Origin: a virus
Virus record (IMG/VR): IMGVR_UViG_3300037225_000449
Coordinates: 1-23,391 of that record
Length of the DNA stretch: 23,391 nucleotides
Direction: 5' to 3' (one strand)
Both the position numbers and the translations under genes were made by a program. Below the pieces are notes generated by a model, which was not told the origin of the DNA, ran no database searches, and was given only the letters and a program-made list of their open reading frames with translations. This document shows positions 12,664-19,076 of this stretch, piece after piece. How positions within the stretch are numbered: position 1 is the stretch's first letter; each line of letters begins with the position of its first letter.

Positions 12664-15194
12664 CCGAATTGGCGCCACCCGCCGCCGCCAAGCCCGGCCT
12701 GCATCGGGATCACGACCTCAAGCATGCGCGACTTCTGGATGTCGACCAGGGCCTGGCTTGTCGCATCCACCTGGTCGTCGTATTTGCTCTTCGGGAACGT
12801 CACAAGCTCTTCGATGTACTCGCCGACCCATGGCGCATTCTCGCGCTTTGGCAACCAGATGTTGCCGGCCTCGAAGAGCGGCGACACCGCCATTAGCCGA
12901 CGCGGTTTGTCACCGAGCGGCGTAACCGGGACGAGCCCCTGCACCTTGTTTTTGAGCACCGAGAGCAGTGCCGCCCCGTTCGCTTTTTTCTCCACCTTCT
13001 TGCGCAGCGCCATCGGATACGCCTTGGTCACATTCTCGACCTGAGCCACGCTCGCCGAAAAGTCCACGCGGTCTCGGTATTGATGCACAAGGTAGCAGTT
13101 CGCCCCCGTCTGCGCCCACACTTGCCCCACCACGTAGGAACCCGCCTCGGTTTCATCGAATGTCAGATCCCAGCTTTGCCACCATCGATCGATAGTGTCT
13201 GGCAGTGTGTCGTAATAGCGCAACCAGTCGCGCTTTATGATTGACCCTTCAGGCGCGCTCGGACGTTGCTGATAAAGCGAGGTCCACGCGGCGCCCGGAA
13301 TTGTCGCCTTGACCGCCCGTAGGTGCTCGACGGTGAATCTATTGGCCCACAACGCCTCACCCTCGGCGCGCGGGTCATCTGCTGTCGGGAGTCCTTCCTT
13401 GATGGCCGGCAAGCAAAGCACTTCCCATTGCTCGGCTTCGCGATCCTTCTCTGCGTATTCGAGTAGGCGCCCCGCCAGGTCGTCCTCGTGCCATCTGGTC
13501 AGGGTAAGCAGTATGCCGTTCGGGTTGCCGATGACGCGGGGGCGCAACGTCGTCGCGTACCATCCAAATAACTTGTCTCGGTAGGTCGGGCTATTCGCCT
13601 CGTCGGCGTTTTTGATTGGGTCGTCGATTATGCAATTGTGGGCGATAAATCCCTCGACAACGAAACTGCGATCTTCTTCCACCTGGAGGTCATAAACGCG
13701 CGCTTCTCCGCATTTTTCGATTTGTGCCACGCCATATGGCATCGGCGACAAAGCACCACCAGGTTGTTGGGTGAATCGTTCCGTTTCACTTCGTCGATAT
13801 GGTGCACGTGAAGATGAGACCTCGATCCACACTCCACGCACGTTTTGGATAGGGCGCGCATCTTTTTGGATATCTTCTTGCGAAAGGCTCTGGAATGCGC
13901 CGCGATCCACCACCCGTCGCGATAATTCGGATTCAAATCCTCCCGCATCGCCCGGCCGTGCCCCTCGTTTTTGCACGCCATCGAACAATAGACGCTCTCC
14001 GTCGATTTTGGGCGAAACATTTGTCCGCAATTCGGACAAGCACGATCCGGCAAACGGCGGCGAACCCCGTGCGCCGCGTCGTATGCGCCTCGACATTTCG
14101 TTGAGCAGAAACGTCTTTTGTTTTTGGCGACCATTCTGCCACACCGTTCGCACTTCGGCCGCTTCGCCAAAGCCTCCGAATGTTGAGCCTCTTGCTGACA
14201 TGCCCTCGAACAATAGCGCGGAAGATCCAGTGGTGTGTGCCGGTGCTGCTTGGGGACGAACGAAACCCCACAATTTCTGCACGTCCGCACAATCTGTTGG
14301 GCCAATCCGTCTTGGCGTTGCGCTCGCGTATAACAAGCCCGAGAACAAAACTTTGGAAATTCCGGTTCGCCCTTCCGAACCTTTTTTGGAACGAACGCTA
14401 TCCCACAACTCTTGCACGTCCGCGGCAAATACAATTCGTGAATCTTTTGCATCGCACCAGCCCCTTGGTGTCAACAAACGGTGGTCATTCGTGCAGACCA
14501 AACTACCACCGTTTACCGAAAGGCGCAATACTGGCCGAACCCCGTTATCCGCTGTCGCGATTACCGCACGCCAACGACCACGATGCGTCAACACAAGATC
14601 CCCGGCGTGTACCTGCTCGATTGGACACCAACCGTTCTTAGTCAATACTCGCTGCCCTCTTGCAATACAATAACTTCCTCCCGCCACAGGACTACCCCCC
14701 ATGCCCGTTATGCCTCCACCCACACCCGCACTGCGATAGGTGCCGCCGTGCTTAACTATCTCGAATAGGTCAGCGTTGCGCTGCCATGCGCCAGTTGTCC
14801 GTGCGTTTGACGACCCGAGCTTAGTCTCAGGGAACAGCCGCGCGTAGGCCGGCGAGTCGATGATGCGCTGAACGTCGCGGTTCATCATGGACGCCAGATC
14901 GGCCGAGTAGCTACAGCTGATGATGTTGGCGCACGGGTTACGTCCAAAAATGAACGCCGGAAGGTGGCGCGAGACAAGCTGACTTTTGCCATGCCGAGGC
15001 GGGGTCTCGATTAACAGGCGCGGGATCTCGCCACGCACAAACCGCTCGAGCTTTTCGCAGAATAGCCGGTGATGCCAGTTGGCCTCGAATGTTGGCATCG
15101 TGTAGAGCACGAACGCCAAGAGGTTCTCTCGCGCACGGGCGATCGCCTCTTGTTCGAGCAGGTCCTCGAGTTCACTTGCCGCCGTTGACAACAC
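12660..15194 (-). CDS. Terminase large subunit, interrupted by an intein
   Basis: The 844-codon precursor yields a 499-residue terminase after removal of the intein, a normal length. ATPase: Walker A PPRHGKS (65-71); Walker B IIDDP directly after the intein; LTLTRWHEDDL coupling motif. Nuclease: WQSWDLTFDETEAGSY and the final FPKSKYDDQVDATSQAL acidic cluster. It packages DNA by ATP-driven translocation through the portal and cuts the concatemer. The frame is open further upstream, but that extension lies inside the small terminase gene and does not look like terminase; I choose GTG 15194 because homology-like sequence starts there (LSTAASELEDLLEQEAIARA) and it gives a 23-bp overlap with the small subunit. 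No strong Shine-Dalgarno is visible at this GTG, so the exact start is uncertain. The stop codon lies within the -35 box of the next promoter. Confidence 0.9.
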   Translation of the reverse strand: MLSTAASELEDLLEQEAIARARENLLAFVLYTMPTFEANWHHRLFCEKLERFVRGEIPRLLIETPPRHGKSQLVSRHLPAFIFGRNPCANIISCSYSADLASMMNRDVQRIIDSPAYARLFPETKLGSSNARTTGAWQRNADLFEIVKHGGTYRSAGVGGGITGMGGSPVAGGSYCIARGQRVLTKNGWCPIEQVHAGDLVLTHRGRWRAVIATADNGVRPVLRLSVNGGSLVCTNDHRLLTPRGWCDAKDSRIVFAADVQELWDSVRSKKGSEGRTGISKVLFSGLLYASATPRRIGPTDCADVQKLWGFVRPQAAPAHTTGSSALLFEGMSARGSTFGGFGEAAEVRTVWQNGRQKQKTFLLNEMSRRIRRGARGSPPFAGSCLSELRTNVSPKIDGERLLFDGVQKRGARPGDAGGFESELSRRVVDRGAFQSLSQEDIQKDARPIQNVRGVWIEVSSSRAPYRRSETERFTQQPGGALSPMPYGVAQIEKCGEARVYDLQVEEDRSFVVEGFIAHNCIIDDPIKNADEANSPTYRDKLFGWYATTLRPRVIGNPNGILLTLTRWHEDDLAGRLLEYAEKDREAEQWEVLCLPAIKEGLPTADDPRAEGEALWANRFTVEHLRAVKATIPGAAWTSLYQQRPSAPEGSIIKRDWLRYYDTLPDTIDRWWQSWDLTFDETEAGSYVVGQVWAQTGANCYLVHQYRDRVDFSASVAQVENVTKAYPMALRKKVEKKANGAALLSVLKNKVQGLVPVTPLGDKPRRLMAVSPLFEAGNIWLPKRENAPWVGEYIEELVTFPKSKYDDQVDATSQALVDIQKSRMLEVVIPMQAGLGGGGWRQFG
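13628..14452 (-). CDS. HNH homing endonuclease with four zinc ribbons, encoded in the +1 frame inside the intein
   Basis: A 274-residue basic protein. Zinc ribbons: C13..C16/C36..C40, C58..C61/C81..C85, C101..C104/C116..C120, C139..C142/C156..C160 (pattern CxxCG...[FY]CSxxC). After a short helical spacer (NPNYRDGWWIAAHSRAFRKK) comes an HNH domain at about 204-245: CVECGSRSHLHVHHIDEVKR, PNNLVVLCRRCHMAWH, with His217/218, Asn230, His239 and zinc Cys 205/208/235/238. The ATG at 14452 has AAGGGG eight bases upstream, so independent translation is plausible. It begins just after intein block B, covers blocks F and G in another frame, and its TAA ends four bases past the splice junction. It probably promotes homing of the intein into empty terminase genes. 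Confidence 0.85.
   Translation of the reverse strand: MQKIHELYLPRTCKSCGIAFVPKKVRKGEPEFPKFCSRACYTRAQRQDGLAQQIVRTCRNCGVSFVPKQHRHTPLDLPRYCSRACQQEAQHSEALAKRPKCERCGRMVAKNKRRFCSTKCRGAYDAAHGVRRRLPDRACPNCGQMFRPKSTESVYCSMACKNEGHGRAMREDLNPNYRDGWWIAAHSRAFRKKISKKMRALSKTCVECGSRSHLHVHHIDEVKRNDSPNNLVVLCRRCHMAWHKSKNAEKRAFMTSRWKKIAVSLSRDLSPTIA
13635..14669 (-). other. Intein within the large terminase (345 residues, Cys1, C-terminal His-Asn, Cys+1)
   Basis: Residues 176-520 of the terminase precursor. Block A: CIARGQRVLTKNGWCPIEQV with catalytic Cys1, then HAGDLVLT. Block B: TNDH (235-238) in SLVCTNDHRLLTPRGW. Block F: VYDLQVEEDRSFVVEGFIAH; block G: His519-Asn520 followed by Cys521 (+1). All residues needed for standard splicing are present, giving the spliced junction GGSY-CIIDDPIKN. 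The site is immediately before the Walker B motif, a conserved position where loss of the intein is costly. Between blocks B and F about 250 residues of the terminase frame show no recognisable domain; they coincide with a nuclease gene read in the +1 frame. Confidence 0.9.
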
Positions 15195-15696
15195 GCAGTA
15201 ACTGCTTGATCCGCGCCTGGCGCTCTTCGGGTGATTTCTCGACGATGCGGGTCTCCTGGGTCTGTATGGTCTCGACGACGCGCTCGGGCACGCCCAGCGC
15301 ATCGCGCCAGAGCTTGGCCATGTCGACAATCCACTGGCGCTTTTCTGTCGGCGTAAAGGCCTCTATCCGGTCATCCGGCATCACGTCACATGCCTTGACG
15401 ATGCGCTCATACATGCGCTGTGCGGTCTCGGCCTGCTTGGCGGCCATCAGTCGCACGGCCGCCACGGTCTCGCCCTGCTTCTCTTTGTCGAGATGTCGAT
15501 CCCAGCTGTCTGCGCGCTCCGGCCATCGCCACTTCACAGAATACTTGCGAACCGTGTTCCCGTGCAGGTCGAACTTGGCCGACACCGCAACGAGTGTGCG
15601 TTCGTAGCCCATGTCGCGGAACGCCGTGAACATGGCGAACATTCGTGCGGGCTCGTGAAACTGCTTGTCCCACGGATTGACAACGGCGTTGGCCAT
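15172..15696 (-). CDS. Terminase small subunit
   Basis: A 174-residue protein. An N-terminal helix-turn-helix (about 25-65) with RTLVAVSAKFDLHGNTVRKY and the characteristic 'WRWPERADSWDRHL' that follows such motifs in small terminases is succeeded by a long helical region (KEKQGETVAAVRLMAAKQAE, 70-105) for oligomerisation and a basic C-terminal tail (ARIKQLLRVVNGGK) that likely contacts the large subunit. It recognises phage DNA for packaging. It overlaps the large subunit gene by 23 bp. The ATG at 15696 has no strong Shine-Dalgarno. Confidence 0.8.
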   Translation of the reverse strand: MANAVVNPWDKQFHEPARMFAMFTAFRDMGYERTLVAVSAKFDLHGNTVRKYSVKWRWPERADSWDRHLDKEKQGETVAAVRLMAAKQAETAQRMYERIVKACDVMPDDRIEAFTPTEKRQWIVDMAKLWRDALGVPERVVETIQTQETRIVEKSPEERQARIKQLLRVVNGGK

Positions 15697-15782
15697 AGGG
15701 GCATCTTAGCGCGAAAGCGGGAGAATTGCAGCACGTAAAGAGGAATCAAGCCCGACAACAACCCACGGATTGCTGACTTTTA

Positions 15783-16004
15783 CTATGGGAGCCTACGAGA
15801 AATTGTGGACCGACACACACAGTCGGCGAGCTCAAGGTCCTCTTCTGGCTCGCCACCGCAGGCCGGAATGTGCTGCACTCCGCGTTTCGGCAGCACGGCC
15901 CATTCGGCGGGGCCGTATGTTCGGCCACATCCACAACGCGCGATCATCGGGTAAGTCGCCGACGTTTTCTGGTTGCGCTCCTCAGTCTGTTGTCGTGCGG
16001 TCAT
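15783..16004 (-). CDS. Small Cys-rich protein, possible zinc binder
   Basis: A 73-residue protein. Start at ATG 16004 (MTARQQTEERNQKTSATYPM) with an AGAGAGAAC site; an in-frame ATG further upstream would place the start inside the promoter. Cysteines fall as CGCG (about 23-25), AC (about 48) and CVC (about 62-64), compatible with one zinc site, around the phage-typical segment GRTYGPAEWAVLPKRG. It is the first gene after its own operator-bearing promoter and is followed by the small terminase after an 86-bp gap in which I see no clear promoter. Function unknown. Confidence 0.65.
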   Translation of the reverse strand: MTARQQTEERNQKTSATYPMIARCGCGRTYGPAEWAVLPKRGVQHIPACGGEPEEDLELADCVCRSTISRRLP

Positions 16005-16049
16005 TGTGTTCTCTCTTTTCGTTGTGGTGCGCTTGCACCGTATATATAG

Positions 16050-16077
16050 AGAGTAACACAATCTGTGCGAGTGTCAA
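16050..16077 (-). promoter_or_regulatory. Sigma70-like promoter with operator dyad (copy 2)
   Basis: Minus strand: TTGACA (16077-16072), 16-bp spacer, TACTCT (16055-16050), followed by a TATATATA run. The dyad TCGCAC-N5-GTGTTA (16070-16054) sits between the core elements in the same register as in copies 1 and 3, with two mismatches to the perfect palindrome. The leader to the ATG at 16004 is about 40 bases. It likely also feeds the terminase and head genes. Confidence 0.7.
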
Positions 16078-16118
16078 GTGTATTGCGATCGTGGCGATCG
16101 CCGGTTAGACGCGGTGCG

Positions 16119-17009
16119 TTATTTCGGAAATTCGTGGTACTGCCGGCCGTCGAGCTCCGGCATGGTGACCACCCGACCGGCCCGCTCTGCCTGCTTGAAA
16201 AACACGGCCACGCCAGCCGCACGGCATTGCTCGATTATCCCCCTGGCCCATTGCTCAGCCATCGGTCGCCGGCCCAGCCCTGACTCACAACCGACGACAA
16301 CCCATGAGATGCCTGTCAAATCCACGCGACCAACGTCCTCGAGTAGCGGCTCAAACGAGATCCAGCGCACGACGGCCGGGCATTTACGTAGTACGTCGAT
16401 CCGTGACAAATGCGCGCGGTCCTCGACGGACACGCCGAGCCATAGATTGCGATCGGGACTGGTTGGCCATCGCATTGGTCCATCAGCCCAATCAAACGTA
16501 GGCCACGCGCAGCCTGGCGGTGGTTTACCACCCGTGGCTTTGCCGAGGTCCTCAAGATATGCGGCGAACAATTGACCGCGCGGACTCGGATGAGCGGCGA
16601 GTGTTTCCGCCGGACCACGGGCTCCTCGGAAAGCGGTAAAATCTTCACCGGTAATGTCGTGCCAGTCACGCACAACCGATAGCATCCGCTCCGGCCGTTT
16701 GGTCAGCACGAGAAATTTGTGCTGCCGCGCCTCGGTGACAATCATCATCACGCGAATGATAAACCCCAGCGGTACACGATTATGGAATAGATCCGACATC
16801 GAGTTGACAAACACCCGTTGCGACTTGCGCCAGCGCAGCGGTTGCTCGAGCCGCTCGGGATGACACCGCACGTCCGAAAATTTGCGCTCACCCCAGAACC
16901 TGCGGGCGATGCCCGCGGCATAGCAATGGGTGCATCCAGGGCTACATGGTTGGCAGCCAGTTATCGGATTCCAGACTTTTGTGGCCCAGCTTATCTTGGT
17001 GTCACCCAT
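16119..17009 (-). CDS. Phage Gp37/Gp68 family protein (DUF5131), radical-SAM-like
   Basis: A 296-residue protein beginning MGDTKISWATKVWNPITGCQ, the hallmark of the phage Gp37/Gp68 (DUF5131) family. The CxxxCxxC motif (Cys22, Cys26, Cys29: CSPGCTHC) is the pattern that binds a 4Fe-4S cluster in radical SAM enzymes. Further family blocks are 'VFVNSMSDLFHNRVPLGFI' (69-88), 'HKFLVLTKRPERM', 'NLWLGVSVED' (185-194), 'WISFEPLLEDVG' and 'WVVVGCESG'. Substrate and reaction are unknown for the family. GGTGAG lies upstream of the ATG, and the gene starts inside the end of the Arg-Gly repeat frame. Confidence 0.85.
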   Translation of the reverse strand: MGDTKISWATKVWNPITGCQPCSPGCTHCYAAGIARRFWGERKFSDVRCHPERLEQPLRWRKSQRVFVNSMSDLFHNRVPLGFIIRVMMIVTEARQHKFLVLTKRPERMLSVVRDWHDITGEDFTAFRGARGPAETLAAHPSPRGQLFAAYLEDLGKATGGKPPPGCAWPTFDWADGPMRWPTSPDRNLWLGVSVEDRAHLSRIDVLRKCPAVVRWISFEPLLEDVGRVDLTGISWVVVGCESGLGRRPMAEQWARGIIEQCRAAGVAVFFKQAERAGRVVTMPELDGRQYHEFPK

Positions 17010-17188
17010 GGACGCTCACCGCGACCACAACCACGACCGCGACCCCGACCACGACCACGACCACGGCCCCGGCCGCGACCGCGACCACAACCGCGACCGC
17101 GACCGCGACCGCGACCACGACCACGACCCCGACCACGACCCCGACCACGACCGCGACCACGACCACGACCGCGACCCCGCAGCGTCAT
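16991..17188 (-). CDS. Possible Arg-Gly repeat peptide encoded by the hexanucleotide tract
   Basis: A 65-residue frame: MTLRG, then about 26 Gly-Arg pairs with two Arg-to-Cys changes, ending GERPWVTPR. It overlaps the DUF5131 start by 19 bp, as coupled genes do. In favour: unit-to-unit variation falls almost only on the third base of the Arg codon (CGT, CGC, CGG) or of Gly (GGT, GGC), so it is silent in this frame but would change residues in the two other minus-strand frames. Against: no Shine-Dalgarno, and the tract is open in all six frames. RG-rich peptides commonly bind nucleic acids, but no role is shown here. Confidence 0.4.
   Translation of the reverse strand: MTLRGRGRGRGRGRGRGRGRGRGRGRGRGRGRGCGRGRGRGRGRGRGRGRGRGCGRGERPWVTPR
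17023..17178. repeat. Hexanucleotide tandem repeat, about 26 units of GACCNC
   Basis: On the + strand the unit is GACCAC, GACCGC or GACCCC (never GACCTC), with two AACC and two GGCC variants, phased without interruption for 156 bp. It occupies the gap between the small W-x-x-GK protein gene and the DUF5131 gene. The variable base is the fifth of the unit. Repeats of this kind change length by slippage and make the local assembly unreliable. Confidence 0.9.
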
Positions 17189-17215
17189 ACCCAGCGCGCA
17201 AAAGCGCGGCGGAAA

Positions 17216-17500
17216 TCACAGCACGATCCTTTGCGCCTCACCCGTCCATATGCAGGCGTCAATATAGCCGCCGCGCGACACCTTGACCGGGCCATCAGGG
17301 TACGGCTCGACCTCGTTCAATTTTCCGGTTCTCATGGCTTCGGAAAATCTCCCGGTGTCAGCCACCCATGCGCATTGGTCGAGCGTGAAGTCTTGCGCGT
17401 CGATCGCAATGAGGCGACCAACATAGTAGAGTGTCACGGTGCGAATGAAATACATTTTGCCGATTTGCCAGTCGGTCGCTTTTTTCTTTGTCGCTGCCAT
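17216..17500 (-). CDS. Conserved small phage protein (W-x-x-GK-x-YFIRTVT type)
   Basis: A 94-residue protein. The start MAATKKKATDWQIGKMYFIR is fixed by AAGGAGAACAGA immediately upstream; the frame is open further 5' without a signal. The sequence 'YFIRTVTLYYVGRLIAID', 'CAWVADTGRFSEAMRTGKLN', 'EVEPYPDGPVKVSRGGYIDA' is a pattern I recognise from many phage genomes as an uncharacterised strand-rich protein, probably with an SH3-like barrel. It follows the membrane peptide gene with a 17-bp gap. Function unknown. Confidence 0.75.
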   Translation of the reverse strand: MAATKKKATDWQIGKMYFIRTVTLYYVGRLIAIDAQDFTLDQCAWVADTGRFSEAMRTGKLNEVEPYPDGPVKVSRGGYIDACIWTGEAQRIVL

Positions 17501-17517
17501 TCTGTTCTCCTTGGTTG

Positions 17518-17772
17518 TTACCTGTTTGTCGAATTTGGCGAGCCCGCCAGACACCCACCCGATGGATAACGGGCAGGCCTCGCCCCCGGCCACACCAGCG
17601 CCAGCGCCCCAAACACCAGCAGCGCAAAGGCGCAGATGACCGTGACGATCACATTGTTCTCGCGCTTTTTCTGCGCTCGGGCGAAAGCCTCGGACCTAAG
17701 CTGTTGCTCTTTCGCTGCGCGAGCCCGGTAGGCCTCTAACGACTCCGGCAGTTCGTAGTCTTCGGTGGTCAT
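17518..17772 (-). CDS. Small single-pass membrane protein, predicted leaderless transcript
   Basis: An 84-residue protein: a charged helix MTTEDYELPESLEAYRARAA followed by KEQQLRSEAFARAQKKRENN (1-40), then one membrane segment VIVTVICAFALLVFGALALV (41-60), then a short polar tail. The basic residues before the segment predict an N-in orientation. The ATG lies only seven bases after the -10 box of the promoter at 17780-17807, so transcription should begin at or next to the start codon and no Shine-Dalgarno is available. It could be a superinfection-exclusion or lysis-regulating peptide, by analogy only. Confidence 0.65.
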   Translation of the reverse strand: MTTEDYELPESLEAYRARAAKEQQLRSEAFARAQKKRENNVIVTVICAFALLVFGALALVWPGARPARYPSGGCLAGSPNSTNR

Positions 17773-17779
17773 GCGGCAG

Positions 17780-17807
17780 AGTCTAGCACGATGTGTGCTA
17801 ATGTCAA
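17780..17807 (-). promoter_or_regulatory. Sigma70-like promoter with perfect operator dyad (copy 3)
   Basis: Minus strand: TTGACA (17807-17802), 16-bp spacer, TAGACT (17785-17780). The spacer holds a perfect palindrome TAGCAC-N5-GTGCTA (17800-17784) whose last two bases are the first two of the -10 box, so a bound dimer would block polymerase. The promoter overlaps no coding sequence and lies just past the stop at 17816 of the upstream gene. Confidence 0.75.
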
Positions 17808-17815
17808 GAAAAAAA

Positions 17816-18037
17816 CTATAACGCTTCGAATTGCGCTTGGAGCTTCGCTCGTCTGTCCTGGTAGATTGCCCGCGCAGCATCGAGCATGGCCTTGCAAATC
17901 TCTGAGTCACTGGTCAGCAGGTAGCGTCCGTCGATGTTGGTGTCGGCGTTGTCTTTACTGAGCGCTTCGAGCTGCTGATCAATCTCGTCTATTTTGTTGG
18001 CGATGTTTTTCGCCTGGTATAGTTGGTCCAGCTTCAT
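17816..18037 (-). CDS. Small coiled-coil protein of unknown function
   Basis: A 73-residue protein, MKLDQLYQAKNIANKIDEID followed by QQLEALSKD, with heptad spacing in residues 3-30 and a second helix (SEICKAMLDAARAIYQDRRA) at the end; a GRYLLTSD turn lies between. It resembles a two-helix hairpin. Its ATG overlaps the stop of the upstream gene (ATGA, 18034-18037). No family recognised. Confidence 0.65.
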   Translation of the reverse strand: MKLDQLYQAKNIANKIDEIDQQLEALSKDNADTNIDGRYLLTSDSEICKAMLDAARAIYQDRRAKLQAQFEAL

Positions 18038-18405
18038 GCGCTCCTCGCCTTCAGCTCCGCCTCGGCCGCAGCGCGGAATGGTGCGAGCTCGGGGACGCCC
18101 TCACTCTCGGCGATGAGCGTGACCAACTCACCGGCCGACCAATCCGCAAACCCGTACCCGCCGCCGACGAGCCGCGCCTTCTGCTCAAATTGCAGGAGCG
18201 CCGCTTTAGAGTCCTCGTCATCGATTGTCCATCCGCCCGCCTTCTCGATGAGCGCGCGGATCCGCACGTAGTCGGCCGCGTGGATCGTGACGTTAAAGCG
18301 CTCGACGATCTGTGTGCCCGCGCGAAACACTGGCGTGGGTGTCGTATAGAGCATCTGGCGCCGCAATGCGTTTGTCAGCTCGGTGGTTTCGTCGATGGTT
18401 AGCAT
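18034..18405 (-). CDS. Hypothetical phage protein
   Basis: A 123-residue protein (MLTIDETTELTNALRRQMLY ...) with a helical N-terminus, a mixed centre containing 'VRIRALIEKAGGWTIDDEDS' and an acidic-helical end (ELAPFRAAAEAELKARSA). No motif, signal peptide or membrane segment. A TAGGAGCG site lies upstream of the ATG at 18405, inside the end of the glycosyltransferase gene (7-bp overlap), and it overlaps the next gene by four bases, so it is part of a coupled set. Confidence 0.65.
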   Translation of the reverse strand: MLTIDETTELTNALRRQMLYTTPTPVFRAGTQIVERFNVTIHAADYVRIRALIEKAGGWTIDDEDSKAALLQFEQKARLVGGGYGFADWSAGELVTLIAESEGVPELAPFRAAAEAELKARSA

Positions 18406-19076
18406 TTTTCGCTCCTATGGTGCTGGCGGCTGATCAAAAACGCCCGCGTGTCCCCTGGCATCTTGTACGCCTCGCCGCCCCAATTCATCGCCTCGCCGCG
18501 GTATAGACTGGACGCCATAAATTCACGATTCGATGGTCTAGGAGAAACAGTCGAGGCCATGTTCGGCGAATGTTCGACGAGAGACGGGTTCGTGGCACAG
18601 ACCGGCATGCCGTGGTTGGCCGCATAGTGCAGCACGCGCAAGTCGTCCTGAGACACCGTTGGTTGGATGTACTCGTCGTTCCACGCCACCATGTCTTGGG
18701 CCATCTTGGCCGGCATGCACAAAGCCACGCCCCAATTACTGATCGGGAATTCCACCCACGGGGCCCGCCCGGCTTCGCCCGCAGCTTTGTCGTTGTGGTA
18801 GAAAAACGAGATGATCGATTCCGGCCTGGCCTCGACGGCGGCTCTGGCTAATCGCGCGAACCCACCGACCGGCACCGCGTCGTCCTGTGCCAACAGCACG
18901 TGGCTGCACCCAGTGGCGGCGCCGTCGATCCAGCATCGCCGCGCGTTCCACCATGGTCCCCGGTGCGCGCAGTCGATCATGGTGCGTGGCTCAAACGGCG
19001 CGAGCGCGGAGATGAGCAACGTGGGGCAGCTTCTTTCTGGCACTGCCATTATTCTTGCCGAAATAGATATGGTCAT
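18399..19076 (-). CDS. Glycosyltransferase-like protein
   Basis: A 225-residue protein starting at ATG 19076 (MTISISARIMAVPERSCPTL). It has the layout of phage GT-A-type glycosyltransferases: 'HRGPWWNARRCWIDGAATGC' followed by 'SHVLLAQDDAVP' (the acidic QDD at 64-66 in the place of a DxD-type metal/nucleotide-sugar site), 'SNWGVALCMPAKMAQDMV', a 'QPTVSQDDLRVLHYAANHG' acceptor-side segment and 'CATNPSLVEHSPNMAS'. The start overlaps the end of the frameshifted HNH reading frame by four bases (ATGA), confirming where that gene originally ended. It might modify phage DNA, capsid or a host glycan; the acceptor cannot be read from sequence. Confidence 0.75.
   Translation of the reverse strand: MTISISARIMAVPERSCPTLLISALAPFEPRTMIDCAHRGPWWNARRCWIDGAATGCSHVLLAQDDAVPVGGFARLARAAVEARPESIISFFYHNDKAAGEAGRAPWVEFPISNWGVALCMPAKMAQDMVAWNDEYIQPTVSQDDLRVLHYAANHGMPVCATNPSLVEHSPNMASTVSPRPSNREFMASSLYRGEAMNWGGEAYKMPGDTRAFLISRQHHRSEKC

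Noticed and set aside
14445-14474. Internal promoter (TTGACA) for the nested HNH gene
   Set aside because: TTGACA is present upstream, but the only -10 candidate (TGCAAA) overlaps the ATG and is a poor match; translation from the terminase mRNA is simpler.
13771-14673. A 300-codon plus-strand open frame across the intein region
   Set aside because: It lies opposite two supported minus-strand frames, contains no recognisable domain, has no ribosome site and runs against every other gene.
15195-15329. Terminase large subunit starting at the upstream ATG 15329
   Set aside because: The extra 45 residues (Ser/Pro/Arg-rich) are the frame-shifted image of the small terminase gene and resemble no terminase N-terminus.
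15697-15782. Promoter for the small terminase gene
   Set aside because: TTGATT and TAAGAT occur but not at a workable spacing; read-through from the promoter at 16050 is sufficient.
17023-17178. CRISPR-like array
   Set aside because: Units are six bases with no spacers; it is a simple tandem repeat.
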